Shown: positions 20,474 to 32,883, counted from the stretch's first letter. The stretch is 64,000 nucleotides of DNA from Pisaster brevispinus (GCA_023634235.1 JAMKCF010000018.1:3377474-3441473), one strand, 5' to 3'. Numbers and translations are program-made. Notes: generated by a model not told the origin, from the sequence alone.

Positions 20474-22638
20474 TATAATAATAATATAATACTATATTAT
20501 TATAGTACCACTACCATTACTACCAAACACAAGTACAAAACAAACACAACCTGCTTTAGTTAACGTGTCGTAACCAGTTTGTTCATGTTAAGAAAAAAAG
20601 AAGTTGTTCAACCATGAAGAAAGGAAATTTCCTTCCTCCATTTCTACCTCCATGCTCCAACTTACACATTGACCATGTCGACATGTCATCATGCATACAT
20701 CACATACATGACTTCACTGATCTCTATTATTTGATTTTGACAGAGATCATTGCATGACTTACATACGCCAACGGTCAATCTCTACATGCCTGAGGGAGGT
20801 AGAAACTAGGGGGTTTAAAACTGCAAAAGCTATGCAATAAAATATTGAGAAACTGAACTTACCCTTTATGATAAACTTGTGAAAATGACAAGTTTTCACT
20901 CGCCATATACATGCATCTATCCAGGCTAGCTATCCAGCCAGCGTGCGAAGGAGACGTCTGCTAATAAAAATCATAACGGCGCTTTTGTCACTTGCAGCGC
21001 CCTCTACATCCAGTGGTTAGGTTTCTTAACACCACTCGATGGGAGGGGCTACAGTACTATTTTTCGGGGGAAGGCGGAGGCGGAGATAATAAATTAGTGA
21101 CTAGCGAATCTTTATTTCTGGTCGAAGCAGATTGGGACTTTGGGAAACAATTGCCAAATTTAAATATGCCTGTGATTATATTTTTTGATTTTTCAGCCAC
21201 GAATTCGAACAGATTTTTGACAAAGCTATTCAATTGTTGGGTGTTCACTGACCCTTCATCAATACCAGGAATATCTTACTTGACCCCTACTACACTACAC
21301 CATCCAAAGATGCAGAGGAGAAAAGGCATCTCACCATTTTACTTTTTAGCTTTGCTAGAACTAGAAACAAAAACCCAAGAAGGCTCGAATGACATTACAT
21401 TTGAAAATCATAATGTCGTCTTAGAGAACTCACCATCCTAAATGTGCTGTATCATGTTCCCCCGTGTGCTATACATGTACCAATGATGAATACTGGTTTT
21501 CAAAACAAAAGTAAGGGCCAGACTAGTTTACGCTCCATACAGATTCATCAGCTGGACTAAACAATCAAAACAATCAAAGTTAAAACAAAGGTTGTTCCTG
21601 TTGATTCTCACTGTTTTTATTTCTGTCTTCTTAATCAAAATCTTAGGAAATCGCATTATTTTATCAAATTCTTTAAAAAACACATCTCTTTATCCAAATT
21701 TTTTCTCTTCAAAGTCCTCTTATTATTGTTAATAATTGTTAATAAATTGTTACAAAGTTAACCAGTTCAAAACAACACATAATTATAGAATTACTTTAAA
21801 AAAACAGCTACTGTGACTACAGTTACACAATAAACTAAAATACAGTAAGATTTCAATTACAAAGCACACATTCAAACAAAAAATAATTATCCTGCTTCTA
21901 AGTCCTGAAGTTCGTTGTATCTGCCAATTTGACTAGAAACCGTTTACCTCAAATATTATATACAAATTAAAGGTCTTCTTGAATTGATGATGTCTCAAAA
22001 TTAATTTTTAGTATTTTTAATCACTGGGGGGGGGTGTGAACCAAATTCACATGATGTGAAACAAATAAAGCGACCTGTTAGGGCCTATAATTTATTTGGC
22101 CATTGATTGAAAAATTATGTACAGGCAGTCAAAAAATGGCTGCATCCAAATTGGCGGCTACAACTTTGGCTGTGACTGTTAAGGGTGTTACTAAAGACTT
22201 CCCATACATCACTGCATGAAGACATGGAAATCTAGCCGTAGCTGTAGCAATATAGCCGTAGCTGTGTGTGTGTTTACAGTACAGATACATGCACTGAGGA
22301 AACAAAGACCCAAAACTTGGGCACTAGTAGCCAATCTCAAATTTTGGGGGTTATATGAAAAGAAATTCAACAAATAAGACATTTCATACTACTGTAACGC
22401 AGGAATTAATGTGAAAATGAGCCTTACATTACTTTCTTTTGATAAATATTTTTGGTGAAAATTAGCCTTTTCAACAAAAGCTGTGTGAGAATGTTTGCTT
22501 CATACTTGAGTGGTCAAAGAATGCAGTCACCAGCAGTTGTTTGTGCTTAAACAATTCCAGAAAGGCTGGTTAACAAAGGTATACAAATATTTTAATATCA
22601 AAAAGTCATTAATTCAGTATCAGAGCTACATGTACTAG

Positions 22639-23113
22639 CCCTTACCATGCTATATAAATGCAACAATATGCACCAAATGGTAATAGCTGTTGTAATCTGT
22701 TGCATTTGGCAGTCAACTCAGATGTCATTCTTTGACTGAATTTGTTGCATTTAACAGTGAAGTGACTTCATATAGGTTTGGGTGCTTCTATTGTATCTGA
22801 ACAACTTATAATGGGTATTTAAAAATATTTTTTATGGGAAAAGTATTGAGAAGTATGATGTAATATTAGGTAAGAATCATAATTCAAATTATATTCAAAA
22901 GACTGTATAATAACAGTTAAACATTACATGTACTGTTGCATTTAGCAGGGCAAACACCCTTGCTCAGTCCTTTCCCAAACAGCATGCCTGCACAATGCAA
23001 CAATATCCATTGTTGCATTTTGTTGCATTTGGCATGGTTCTCATTTCAACCGTGTTGCATTCTGTTGTATTTGGCAGGGTATGTAGAGAGACCCTAATGG
23101 GGGGTTAGGGCTA
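22639..23113. mobile_element. ATGCAACA-rich TIR element, inverted copy
   Basis: Matches the reverse complement of 18590-19066. The ends are CTAGCCCTTACC and GGTTAGGGCTAG. In paralogous unit 1 the flanks meet directly near 12070-12090 (GAGCTACTAGGGTTAATA), supporting insertion after the duplication or loss in copy 1. Confidence 0.65.
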
Positions 23114-23883
23114 GAGTTAAAATTTAAGAGTGTGTTCCACCAAACAATGGTTTCTAATACAGTGATGACAAGTTGATGGTCTCAGGGCTCCAGTTTGACA
23201 CTGGACGCCAGCCCCAGGCCAGTAATTTTGGCCTTGGGCCAGTAAACTCATGACGGACAAGTCCGATGGTCTTTTGTTTTTCAATTGAATAATAGCCACT
23301 GTGTAATATCTTTAACAGAGAGAAATCATGTCTAAATGGTGACCTTGACTCTGGTTCTATTGTGTATCAAAATATACCAACCAATAAGACGAATGAGAAA
23401 AATCTTATCATAGTGCTTGTTCAAACAAAAACAATTTACATGTTAAACTGTGCAGAAAGCTCTTTCTCATAAAGATTCTGGTCTTGTGAAATAAATTCTG
23501 GTCCGGTAAACATTTTTAACTACAAGCCCTGGGGTCTTGTGGAATTTTACCCCAAATCGAGCCCTGGGGTCTGTCAGGGTGTGTTTAATGTGAGAAGGTT
23601 TGTCCTCAACGGTAGCACAACCTACACCGATGATTTTATACATACAATAGTGAGAAAGCTAACAAGTTTTGAACACAATTGACACTATTGACCCAATAGT
23701 TACCACCGTTACAATGGTGCAGCCATCTTGATTTTTCCCCAATCCAAATCATTATGACCAAACAAAAGCTGGAAGAAAACATTTGCCGGGTACCCTTTTT
23801 TGGTTGTCTGAATATTCATCACTGTTATTAGATCCAGAAAGCATGACCATAAAGGTGGCAACATGATAAAGGTATATTCACCT

Positions 23884-24126
23884 GGGCCCAATTTCATAGA
23901 GCTGCTAAGCACAAAAATGTGCTTAGCATAAAATTTCTGCCTCGATAAAAACAGGATTACCAACCAAATTTCCACATGATTTTCAGGATGAGCAAACAAC
24001 AGCTGAATACCAGTAACAAGCAATACGCAACAAATGGAAATTTGGTTGGTAATCCTGTTTTTATCAAGGAAGAAATTTCATGCTAAGCAAATTTTTGTGC
24101 TTAGCAGCTCTATGAAATTGGGCCCT
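23884..24126. mobile_element. Fold-back MITE of the GGGCCCAATTTCAT family
   Basis: The arms GGGCCCAATTTCATAGAGCT and AGCTCTATGAAATTGGGCCC are exact inverted repeats. Pairing continues inward with interruptions through AACAGGATTACCAACCAAAT and its complement, giving a hairpin of about 100 bp per arm. Confidence 0.75.
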
Positions 24127-24239
24127 GATGCTGTGTTGCTTTGTCACCACAATTTTGGAACTTGTAAACTTTTAGGTGCAAATTTGATAATCTTCCAAAA
24201 TGGCGAATGTGGCATTAAAAAACCTTAGTGTGACGTTTG

Positions 24240-24580
24240 TGCAAAGAGGTCAATACAAATGGTTTTCTTCACTGGGGACTCAAAGATGTGACACAAAATG
24301 ACAATTTACATTTCCACAAAAGTCACACAAAAATGGTCTCTCAAATGTGGAAATCCTGAATAAGCAGCCTGGCTATTTTTATTTGAGAAGGCTCCTCAAT
24401 TTTAACATCGTAAACAAAAGATTTCTCTCCAGTGTGGACACGCTCACAGGTGGTCAGCTAATTTTGAGTGCAATGGCTTTTCCACAAAATTCATAATAAT
24501 TTGCTTTCTCTCCAGTGCAGACACACTGATGGCGTGTGATGTTACCTTTTTATGAGAAGGTTTTTCCACTAAAGTCACAA
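24240..24580 (-). pseudogene. Decayed zinc fingers 3' of the 24581-26002 gene
   Basis: After the stop of the neighbouring gene the minus strand still reads as fingers with linker remnants such as GEKANYYEFCGK and a CDFSGKTFS segment. These are broken by stops and shifts, and ligand residues are lost (CDFSGK where C-x2-C is expected). This suggests the array was once longer. Confidence 0.55.
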
Positions 24581-26002
24581 TCAAAGTGCTTTCTTTCCAA
24601 CGTGGACACGCTGATGAGAGATCAAGTTGCCTTTAAATGGGAAGACTTTTCCACAAACGCCACAAGAAAATGGTCTCTCTCCAGTGTGGAGACGCTGATG
24701 GATGATCATGTAATGTTGACTTGAAAAACGTTTTCCACAAAGATCACAAGCAGAAGGTTTTTCTCCAGTGTGGATACGCTGATGGGCGATCACGTAATGT
24801 TTACTTTTGAAGAACTTTCCACAAACATCACAAACAAAAGGTTTTACTCCAGTGTGTACCTTCTGATGCGCTGCCAGAGCATCTTTTCGTGGGAAGGCTT
24901 TTCCACAAACATCACAAACAAATGGTTTCTCTCTAGTGTGGATACGCTTATGGCGTTGAAGGTGTAATCTAATCGAGAAGGATTTTCCACAAAAGTCACA
25001 GTCAAATAGTTTTTCTCCAGTGTGGATACGCTGATGGGTGTTCAGACAACCACTTTGTGTGAAGGCTTTTCCACAAACTTTACAAATATAGGGTTTCTCT
25101 CCAGTGTGGATACGCTGATGTACTGTCAGTTGTCGTTTTTCAGCGAAGGCTTTTCCACAAACATCACAAACAAACAATTTCTCTCTAAGTCCAGTGTGGA
25201 CAAGCTGATGCTTTTTCAGGCCTTGTTTTTCAGAGAAGGATTCTCCACAAACATCACAAGGAAATGGTTTCTCTGCAGTGTGGACACGCTGATGATGGAG
25301 AGTCTGTTGATGTTTTTGTGAGAAGACTTTTCCACAAAGATCACAAGCAAACGGTTTCTCTCCAGTGTGGACACGGTGATGGCTTTTCAGCTGAGATTTT
25401 ACTGCAAAGGCTTTTCCACAAAGGTCACAGTCAAACGGTTTTTCTCCAGTGTGAACTAGATGATGGACTAACAGTGAAGCTTTTGATGAGAAGCCTTTTT
25501 CACAAACATCACAAACGAATGGTTTTTCTCCAGTGTGGACACGCTGATGGGTTGTCAGATAGGATTTATATGAGAATGCTTTTCCACAAACATCACAAAT
25601 AAACGGTTTCTGTCCAGTGTGCATACGCTTGAGATGGTTTGTCAGGGAAATTTGTGCAGAAAAGTCTTTTCCACAAAAGTCACAAACAAACGATTTATCT
25701 TCAGTGTGGATACTCAGCTGATGGTCTGTCAGAGACCCTTTATCCAAAAAGGCTTGTCCACAAACGCTACAGTCAAATACTTTCTCTCCAGCGTGGACAC
25801 ACCTATAATGGCGTATCAAGTTTGCCTTTCCTGATAAAGGTTTTTCACAAAGTTCACAAACAAATTTCTTTCCAACCTGGACACGTTGATCGTTTGTCTG
25901 ATGTTCAGAAACATTCAATTTAGTTCCCAAGTTCACAAACTGCTGATGCTTTTGTATGCTTTCTGGCAAGATGTCACTTTCTAACTTGTCCATCGTCTCC
26001 AT
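24581..26002 (-). CDS. C2H2 zinc-finger protein, 15 fingers
   Basis: The 473-residue frame starts at an ATG with an acidic and polar N-terminal stretch of about 45 residues (METMDKLESDILPESIQ) that matches no domain I know. Fifteen C2H2 fingers follow to near the C-terminus (HVGKKAL). Fingers 1 to 3 have longer His spacing (HYRCVH, HQLSIH, HLKRMH); later ones are standard H-x3-H with TGEKPF linkers. Finger 7 has one extra residue (HQQTLHHQRVH). All ligand Cys and His appear present. Contact positions vary strongly between fingers, unlike the 14124-15797 array, so this one has not been recently homogenised. It is probably a DNA-binding regulator; target unknown. Confidence 0.8.
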   Translation of the reverse strand: METMDKLESDILPESIQKHQQFVNLGTKLNVSEHQTNDQRVQVGKKFVCELCEKPLSGKANLIRHYRCVHAGEKVFDCSVCGQAFLDKGSLTDHQLSIHTEDKSFVCDFCGKDFSAQISLTNHLKRMHTGQKPFICDVCGKAFSYKSYLTTHQRVHTGEKPFVCDVCEKGFSSKASLLVHHLVHTGEKPFDCDLCGKAFAVKSQLKSHHRVHTGEKPFACDLCGKVFSQKHQQTLHHQRVHTAEKPFPCDVCGESFSEKQGLKKHQLVHTGLREKLFVCDVCGKAFAEKRQLTVHQRIHTGEKPYICKVCGKAFTQSGCLNTHQRIHTGEKLFDCDFCGKSFSIRLHLQRHKRIHTREKPFVCDVCGKAFPRKDALAAHQKVHTGVKPFVCDVCGKFFKSKHYVIAHQRIHTGEKPSACDLCGKRFSSQHYMIIHQRLHTGERPFSCGVCGKVFPFKGNLISHQRVHVGKKAL

Positions 26003-26049
26003 ATTTTGTTCACAATTCTTAAATCATCAAACTAACATAACTACAAGCA

Positions 26050-26170
26050 GGTGAAGATTTTTCCACAAATGCCCCAAAACAAAACGTTCTTCCAACTAAG
26101 TGGAACTTTCGGTCAGTTCGTCTTTAGTTTTGGAGGGTGTTTTGCGGGAAAGCCTGTCCACATTAAGTAA
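26050..26170 (-). pseudogene. Zinc-finger relic upstream of 24581-26002
   Basis: The minus strand contains a CGQAFPQN-like piece and a GAFVEKSS-like piece typical of out-of-frame fingers, with stops between. It is too decayed to delimit. Confidence 0.35.
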
Positions 26171-26592
26171 AATTAAGTACTTTTCACAGCAACGCTGATA
26201 CCATGCACATGTACACTGTGTGAGACCGAGACCGAGTGAGAGAACAGTTTGACTTTTGAATCCCTACTAAAAAGTACATCCAAAGTCCAGCATGCCACAC
26301 AGCCCCACGCAGGGTTTGTTGTACATCTCACTCACCTTACTCAAAGTTTTAAACCTCCATGCTCCAAACCAGACTGTGTCAATTTGGCACTAAATTACGG
26401 AGAAACAAACGTGACCCTGCTGAAACCAGCAGTTGGCTAAAATATCCGACCGTCTTCCACTGTAATGTGCATACTCTCCGTGCTGGCACTTGATATTTGC
26501 AACCGATAAATGTTTGTCGTGATGTGTTTGTGTGGCACTAAAAACTTAAAGACGACAACTAAACAAGAATAGCCGCTTGATAAATATACGCC
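26171..26592. other. Intergenic, no feature seen
   Basis: A GAGACCGAGACCGAGTGAG stretch near 26221 recalls the fold-back family at 8440-9095. Otherwise I see nothing that supports a gene. Confidence 0.4.
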
Positions 26593-27555
26593 TGTTCCAA
26601 AGAATTCCGTTCCCAATGCGCACTGAGACCACTCTCTGGAACATACTACAAAATAAACTATTATTATGTAAAACAGTTTTATCGATTGCTCTATGTAGTC
26701 TTACTCTTAGTATTATATAATACGCCTCGACGATCGATGCCATTATCTGGCAAGTGTCCAAGAATTTCAAAGTGCCAAAAGTCGTTTGGTATTGCTTAAA
26801 CACAACATTTCCATTATAACATTCAATAAATATTACTTTTCAAGTAAAACGGGTGGGGGGGAATAGAAATGCGGGAGTAACTACTTAAGAAAAAGAGAAA
26901 ACATAAGGAAAGAACGCCAACTAAAAAGCCTTGAAACTTACCTATTGCACAATGTTATCTGTCATCCAGAAACGGACAAACACAAGGTCGACGGCACAAA
27001 ATGTGTTTACTTCTAAGAACGTAAAATTATAAGGACGATATTTTGAATAGATCAGTATCCAACGTCTCATGGGGAATGATAATTAATTGAAAGGTTATTT
27101 TTCAGTGCATTTAAAACGTAACTGTTGCCGGTGTGGCAGGAGATGCTGTCAAATTCCAATTGGTCCCAATTGGAAATTTTGGTAAGGGGACATTGCTTGA
27201 AGAAGCTTTTACATGTATATTATAAATAGCCATCTCTGCTTCCTACTGCAACCGAATGGTAAATTTTATCTTTAAAAATACTCAAAAATATTTGTAAGTC
27301 GCCTCAGCCTCTTAAACACAACTCTTGAAAATTTATTTTCTGACATCGAAACTTCATTTTTTATTTCATTTTTAGTAGGAAACCGCCCCCCCCCCCCCCC
27401 CAGCCTGGGTGCCCCACCTGCCACCCCCTATTTGCAAATGGTCTTTGGAGAATAAAAATTACCTGAATAAAGTGTCCCATTTTATAAGCTTTGGTGTAAT
27501 AATTTCAGATTTTTTCAAACTATTCTTCCATTTACACACAGACAATGTATTTGTT

Positions 27556-27980
27556 AAACCCGGGCTTAAGACATATCTTTTTAGAGAAGCTTTTTTACTG
27601 AATACCTAATTTTATCTACAGTTTGCTGTATTGTGGTTCATTGCTGTGTAAATACTAATTTGTATGCTTTTCACCTTTTTTTCTATGAGTCTCTTGGCGT
27701 TTATTTTTAGTTTTAATCATGGTTTAAATTTGCTAATTCAGTTACATGTATTCGGTAATTTTTTTTTTACTATGCCTTGTTTATCTGTTCATTGCTTCTT
27801 TTATAGTCAGTTGGGATTGTAGTTTATATATTGTGTTATTAGGTGGTTATTTGCCTTATCCTATTTTTAAAGTGGTTTAACTTTGTTTTAGTATTTTTAA
27901 CCTTTATTGTTAAGCGCCTAGGAGCATTTTATTGTAAATGGATTTAGCGCTATATAAATTTGTATTATTATTATTATTAT
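27556..27980 (+). mobile_element. 5'-truncated LINE 3' end (CR1/L2-like) with 8-bp TSD
   Basis: Inserted into duplication A, since copy 1 near 2775 is uninterrupted. TATTTGTT at 27548-27555 is repeated at 27981-27988. The 5' end encodes GLKTYLFREAF, which resembles the last residues of jockey/CR1/L2-type reverse transcriptase proteins. A 3' UTR with AGCGCTATATAAATTTG and a (TTA)n tail follows. A LINE insertion is strongly supported; the clade is a guess. Confidence 0.75.
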
Positions 27981-28756
27981 TATTTGTTTCTACACTTATG
28001 TCAGATCATCTTATAAAATACTCTGAAATTACATAACAAGAGCGCTGGGGGGGGGGGGGGAGGGACCACACAGTTTCCCAGTTTCTATTGGAGGAAGATT
28101 GGGCTGTCTAACAAAAGTTCCTACAAAAAGAGAAAGATTCCTTAGCCAAGCTAAGTTAAGAATAAATTGTTGTGACTTTCCCCAATCCCTCATTTTGTCC
28201 TCAATTTATGCAGGAGTAATCTTTTGCAGCCCTTGCTGCATACCCTCAAGATCAAATACTACTAAAAATAAAATAAAAAAACAAATAAATTTGCGATAAC
28301 ATTTCTTAAAGGTAGGGCCATTGGTTGATTTTGTTTTTAACGAAGCTCTGATTTATTGGCAAAGTTATCAAGAAAAACACAATAGAAGTTACTTGTGAAT
28401 GTTTCAGCAGAAAGCAGTGACGACTTGCTGCGAAAACAGTAACAAATTGTCACGTTTTTTTCACACAAACATAGAGTCCACCCATATTTAGCAAGGTGAA
28501 AGCGGGTACCAAGTGCATCACTGGCCACAGCATTGGCGAAGAGACATCAACCCTCAGAAATCTGAGAAACGATTCATGCATGAGTCGGTTATTTTTCAGA
28601 TTCAAGTGTTTTTATTGACTTCTAATCAATGGGGGCATTTCAGACAAAATCAAGGGTGTCTTTGAGGCTTTTGCAGCCAGCCTCATCTGCCCATGACCAA
28701 GGAGCACAGCCTGAGATCGAAAGCGTGTGATTTTTCCAGCAGGAAAACCCACTGGC

Positions 28757-29043
28757 CAGGGCCCAATTTCATAGCGCTGCTTAATGGTAAGCAAATTTTC
28801 GTAGTAACTACAGTATAGTATAAATAGTTGCTGAAGCGTAAGCGTATTTCACAGGTTAGTGAAAAAATTAGGCAGCCGTCTTGCGCGTTCACCGTGGATT
28901 TGCATTGTTGAGTCATTTTCATACAGTAAGCACCGGAAGGTTAGCATGCCTTTCCGTGTGCTTACGGTTAGCAGCGCTTTGAAATGGAAATCGCGCAGTA
29001 AGCACAGAATCGGCCATTGAGCAGCTCTATGAAATTGGGTCCT
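28757..29043. mobile_element. Fold-back MITE, duplicate of 3865-4146
   Basis: Begins GGGCCCAATTTCATAGCG and ends CTATGAAATTGGGTCCT. It lies at the equivalent position of duplication A, so it was present before that duplication. Confidence 0.65.
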
Positions 29044-29550
29044 GGTGATAAAAAACCTGCTTAAGAGAGAATCAACACACAACTCTTCTTGCATTATGGC
29101 TTTTGCCAGGAATCGAAGATTGTTCTTAACTGCGAATCAATCTTAATTGCTAAACAAAGTGTGATGTTACAATGCAAATCACTGTGGTGATACTAACAAC
29201 TCACTGATGATTCTTGGTGTTTTGTGAAACCAGCCTCACGGCCACAGTGGTGAGAGGCAAGCGCTTTACGCACAACCATCAAATGATCGAATGATCAATG
29301 CCATGTCAATGATGAATAGGGCCCTATATCATGGTGTGACCATCTTGATTTTTCTCCGATCCAAATCAGTGTAACCAGACTGAGGCTGAAAGAACAAATA
29401 GTCTGGTTCTTTTTTCGTGAAATGAATATTAGCATTTATTACTGGTATTCGATACAGTGAACATGACCAAGATTGTGGCAGTATGATAAAGGTCTATACT
29501 GATTCTAAAAGCACAAGTTGAGACCAGACTATTTTACTCTTCCAACGACG

Positions 29551-30126
29551 TTGGGTCAGTGCAACAAGGTTGTTACTCAAATTTTTGGTGAAATTGGGAT
29601 AGAATATACAAAAGGTGCTTTATTTTTGTCCGAATAAACTGTGAAAGTTTCAACTTTGTCCAAAAAGTAATTAAAAAAGAAACAGGTCATTAACAATAAA
29701 TGACGTCATAATTCGTTAACGTGTTCCGAGCAACAAAGTCTTATCTTAGGCAGACGACCTTGTTGCACTGAGAAATATGATGTTTTCCCCCATTGATTGC
29801 ACGTGATGCAGGTTTGTGCAACAAGGTCGTAACTCCAAGATACGACCTTTTGATCAGTCTAAAACCGTGTGCACTGTCCGTGCAAAAAGGTCGTATCTTC
29901 AATTTTCATGCTAATTAAGGCATAAAACTTGTTTTAAAGGTAATTAAGTGTAGATATCACTTTTAATGTTTGTATTATCTATGTCTTCACAATTCATATG
30001 TAAAATTCATATTCAAAGTGGACTTGTTTTAAACAACCAGTGATTGTTTAAAACGTCCCCAAACCTTAAAAAGTGATTTATGCAAAACAACCGAAAGTGG
30101 AGTTACGACCTTGTTACACTGACCCG
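29551..30126. mobile_element. Fold-back element with CAACAAGGTCGTAAC repeats
   Basis: The ends GGGTCAGTGCAACAAGGT and ACCTTGTTACACTGACCC are near-perfect inverted repeats, with ACGAC-like flanks on each side. Internal copies of CAACAAGGTCGTAACTC and its complement repeat at least four times. The paralogous block near 4645-4750 lacks it. No coding capacity. Confidence 0.7.
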
Positions 30127-30709
30127 ACGACAAAATGTATAACAATGACCTGGACAAAATTTGCCCTTTTTTTAGTAACAAATGAAAACAATGAAGAATA
30201 ATAAGGCTACTAATGAAAAAGCACAATGCAGAACTTCCCTATCCTCACGCAATTCATGAAGACCATAAAAACAATTTAAACATTAAGTTTAAATCTTTAA
30301 ATTAGCTGAGCATGCATCAATATGCAATGCAGCCAGTCTGACATGTCTGACAAATTTTTTTAAAGCAATAAATAAAATGTTGGGTTCTGTTACAAACATA
30401 AAAATTACTGTTTCAGTGACAAAATTAATAATGTCCTGCAAAGTTGTACAACTCATAATTTACAAGCAAGAACTCGTTGCTAGAACCAGAGCTGGTGTGG
30501 TCTCGACTTCTCGTTCGAACATTATACTCTGCTTGTCTTCAGGAGCAGCAGAGCATAGTGTTCGAGCAGATTCTACAGACTGTTCGAAATGTTGAGACCA
30601 CACAGGCTCTTTTCAGAGCCAACACTCTACCCAAAAGAGGTTTACACAAGGTTATCCCCGCAAGTTTACTAGTTAAATTAAGCTATTTCTTAATTTCTAC
30701 ACCATGCAA

Positions 30710-30798
30710 AGCTTCAAACATTACACACATTTCCGTTAGTTGTCACAAACGGATGGTGTCTCTCCAGTGACACCCTGTGGAGTGGTCCGATGAAAAGC
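30710..30798 (-). pseudogene. Out-of-frame last finger of the 30799-31869 gene
   Basis: A VCDIC-like finger start follows the array but is in another frame because CAAACAATGG near 30818-30828 lacks one A compared with the usual CAAACAAATGG. The rest of the finger is degraded. Confidence 0.5.
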
Positions 30799-31869
30799 CT
30801 ATCCTACAAATGTCACAAACAATGGTTTGGCTGCTGTATGCACACGCTGATGAACAGTTAACTGGCCTTTGCGTTTGAAGGCTTTTCCACAAGTGTTGCA
30901 AACAAATCGTTTAATTTCAGTGTGGACAAGCTGATGGGTCGTTAGGTTATTTTTATGTAAGAAGGCTTTTCCACAAAGGTCACAAACAAATGGTTTCTCT
31001 CCGGTGTGTACACGCTGATGAATTGTTAAGTGGCCTTTGCGTTTGAAGGCTTTTCCACAAATGTTACAGGCAAAACGTTTCACTTCAGAATGGACAAGTT
31101 GATGGGCAATAAGGTTGGGTTTATTTGAGAAGTTTTTTCCACAAACATAACAAACAAATGGTCTCTCTCCCGTGTGAAATCTCTGGTGATTTTTTAGATC
31201 GGCTTTCTGTTTGTAACTGTTTCCACAAATGTCACAAACGAACGGTCTCTCCCCAGTGTGGACTCCTTGATGGTTGGTCAGGTGATGTTTATGCGTGAAG
31301 GCTTTCCCACAAATGTCACAAACAAAAGATTTCTCTCCAGTGTGGACATACTGATGGATGGTTCGTTGGCCTTTGCGCTTAAAGGCTTTCCCACAAATGT
31401 CACATACAAATGGTTTCTCTCCAGTGTGGACATCTTTATGACTAGTAAGAGTCTTCTTACGTGAAAAGGCTTTTCCACAAACGTCACAAACAAATGGTTT
31501 CTCTCCAATGTGGGCACGCTGGTGGCCTGTCAGGGTGTGTTTATGTGAGAAAGCTCTTCCACAAATGTCACAAACAAATGGTTTCTCTCCAGTGTGGACA
31601 TGCTGATGAGTGCTAAGGTTCTTTTTATGTGAAAAACCTTTTCCACAAACATTGCAAACGAATGGTTTCTCGCCAGTGTGGACACGCTGATGGTATGTCA
31701 GGGTGTGTTTATGTGAGAAGGCTTTTCCACAAAGATCACAAGCAAATGGTTTCTCTCCAGTGTGGACTCGTTCATGAATGGTCAGTTGAACTTTACGCTG
31801 AAAGGCTTTTCCACAAATGTCACAAGCAAAAGGTTTCTCTTTTGGACGATCTTCCAGTTGATGTTCCAT
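30799..31869 (-). CDS. C2H2 zinc-finger protein, 12 fingers
   Basis: The 356-residue frame starts at an ATG (MEHQLEDRPKEKPFACDICG), so fingers begin almost at once. Twelve C2H2 fingers with TGEKPF-type linkers follow. Finger types alternate: FKRKGQL/FKRKGHL fingers recur, as do FSHKHTL fingers, pointing to internal duplication. The frame ends in PLFVTFVG because of a single-base deletion in the next linker. Just upstream of the ATG the minus strand has a pyrimidine-rich TTTTCTTTTTTTAAAAG that could be a splice acceptor, so a 5' exon is possible. No effector domain is seen. Probable DNA-binding protein; target unknown. Confidence 0.8.
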   Translation of the reverse strand: MEHQLEDRPKEKPFACDICGKAFQRKVQLTIHERVHTGEKPFACDLCGKAFSHKHTLTYHQRVHTGEKPFVCNVCGKGFSHKKNLSTHQHVHTGEKPFVCDICGRAFSHKHTLTGHQRAHIGEKPFVCDVCGKAFSRKKTLTSHKDVHTGEKPFVCDICGKAFKRKGQRTIHQYVHTGEKSFVCDICGKAFTHKHHLTNHQGVHTGERPFVCDICGNSYKQKADLKNHQRFHTGERPFVCYVCGKNFSNKPNLIAHQLVHSEVKRFACNICGKAFKRKGHLTIHQRVHTGEKPFVCDLCGKAFLHKNNLTTHQLVHTEIKRFVCNTCGKAFKRKGQLTVHQRVHTAAKPLFVTFVG

Positions 31870-31899
31870 CTTTTCTTTGTCTTGAACATCCTTTTAAAA

Positions 31900-32843
31900 A
31901 AAGAAAATCAGAAAACAAAAGGTTTTTGTTGGGCGTACAATGTTTCTTCTGTAAACTCACTACCCATCCAATCATACAATAGATAGGACAGATATAAGGT
32001 GCGATCAACAATTACTTTACATAAAAACAGTTGGCACTTAACTTCTGACCTTTTTTGTAACCTTTTTTTACTCCTGTACATATGTACACAGAATATTCTA
32101 CCATTTGTTTTCTCAACTCAAGAGGGAAATGTTAACCTGCTACCCGTACTATCTAGGCAGGTTTGCATGATTTCTTCTCTTTAACCCTTTCGTTATCAAA
32201 TTGTTTGGACATACACAACCGCTGATGACCACACATGTTGACCACCCAAGGGTGAAGTATACATTCTTACACACAAAAAGCTTTTGTTCAAACATGTCCA
32301 ACTCCAAGGCCATTTTTACAAACTCCGTTTTATCTCCTTGAACTTTGAAGATTTTATTGTTTTACAGCAAAATAAGTAATGGAACAGTCCTTCCTTATTG
32401 AATTCCCTTTTATTTCTTTATTTTGTGGAGCCTGGTAATTTCCTTCTTCCATAGCTTAAAAAATGACTGATGATGAACTGATGAAGAATGAACAAAGACT
32501 GAAACTGATTGAAAGAGAATCATTACATTATAAAAAATTGACAAATCACCGATACTTTTTAACAATGAACATGATGAAAAATTAAGTTCTTCCACCTGCT
32601 GACATGGCTGAGGCAGACGGAGTGACGAAGAAGATTATAGATATCTAATAAATTATAGAAAAGGTGACATACGTACCCTTCTACAACAGACGAGTACATT
32701 TCATAAGATTTTCGACTCGTTTTTAATTAGCGTGAGCGTGAGCTCTGTATCATGTGTATTGTATCATGTGTATTGTACATGTACGACCGGCAGAAGGCTA
32801 GGTATATAGTCATGTATGTAGCGTCATGTACCGTACATATGAT
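31900..32843. other. Intergenic, no feature seen
   Basis: AT-rich sequence between two ZNF genes, with a short GTATCATGTGTATT tandem near 32750. I find no supported gene. Confidence 0.4.
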
Positions 32844-32883
32844 GTTTATTATAATTCTGTACATGTACAGAATTATAATAAAC
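32844..32883. repeat. Perfect 40-bp palindrome
   Basis: Centred at 32863/32864 on TGTACATGTACA, with arms extending through GAATTATAATAAAC. No spacer and no mismatch. Confidence 0.85.

Larger units (their letters stand above)
26593..30246. repeat. Segmental duplication A, copy 2
   Basis: Aligns with 768-4857. It lacks the 33-bp TTAA palindrome, the CCAATTGG-rich segment and the 3042-3537 segment. It carries a LINE fragment (27556-27980) and a fold-back element (29551-30126) absent from copy 1. No gene is seen. Confidence 0.75.

Noticed and set aside
20992..21441. 149-residue plus-strand frame
   Set aside because: The paralogous sequences at 9580-10010 and 1-110 break this frame with indels, and the protein resembles nothing I know.
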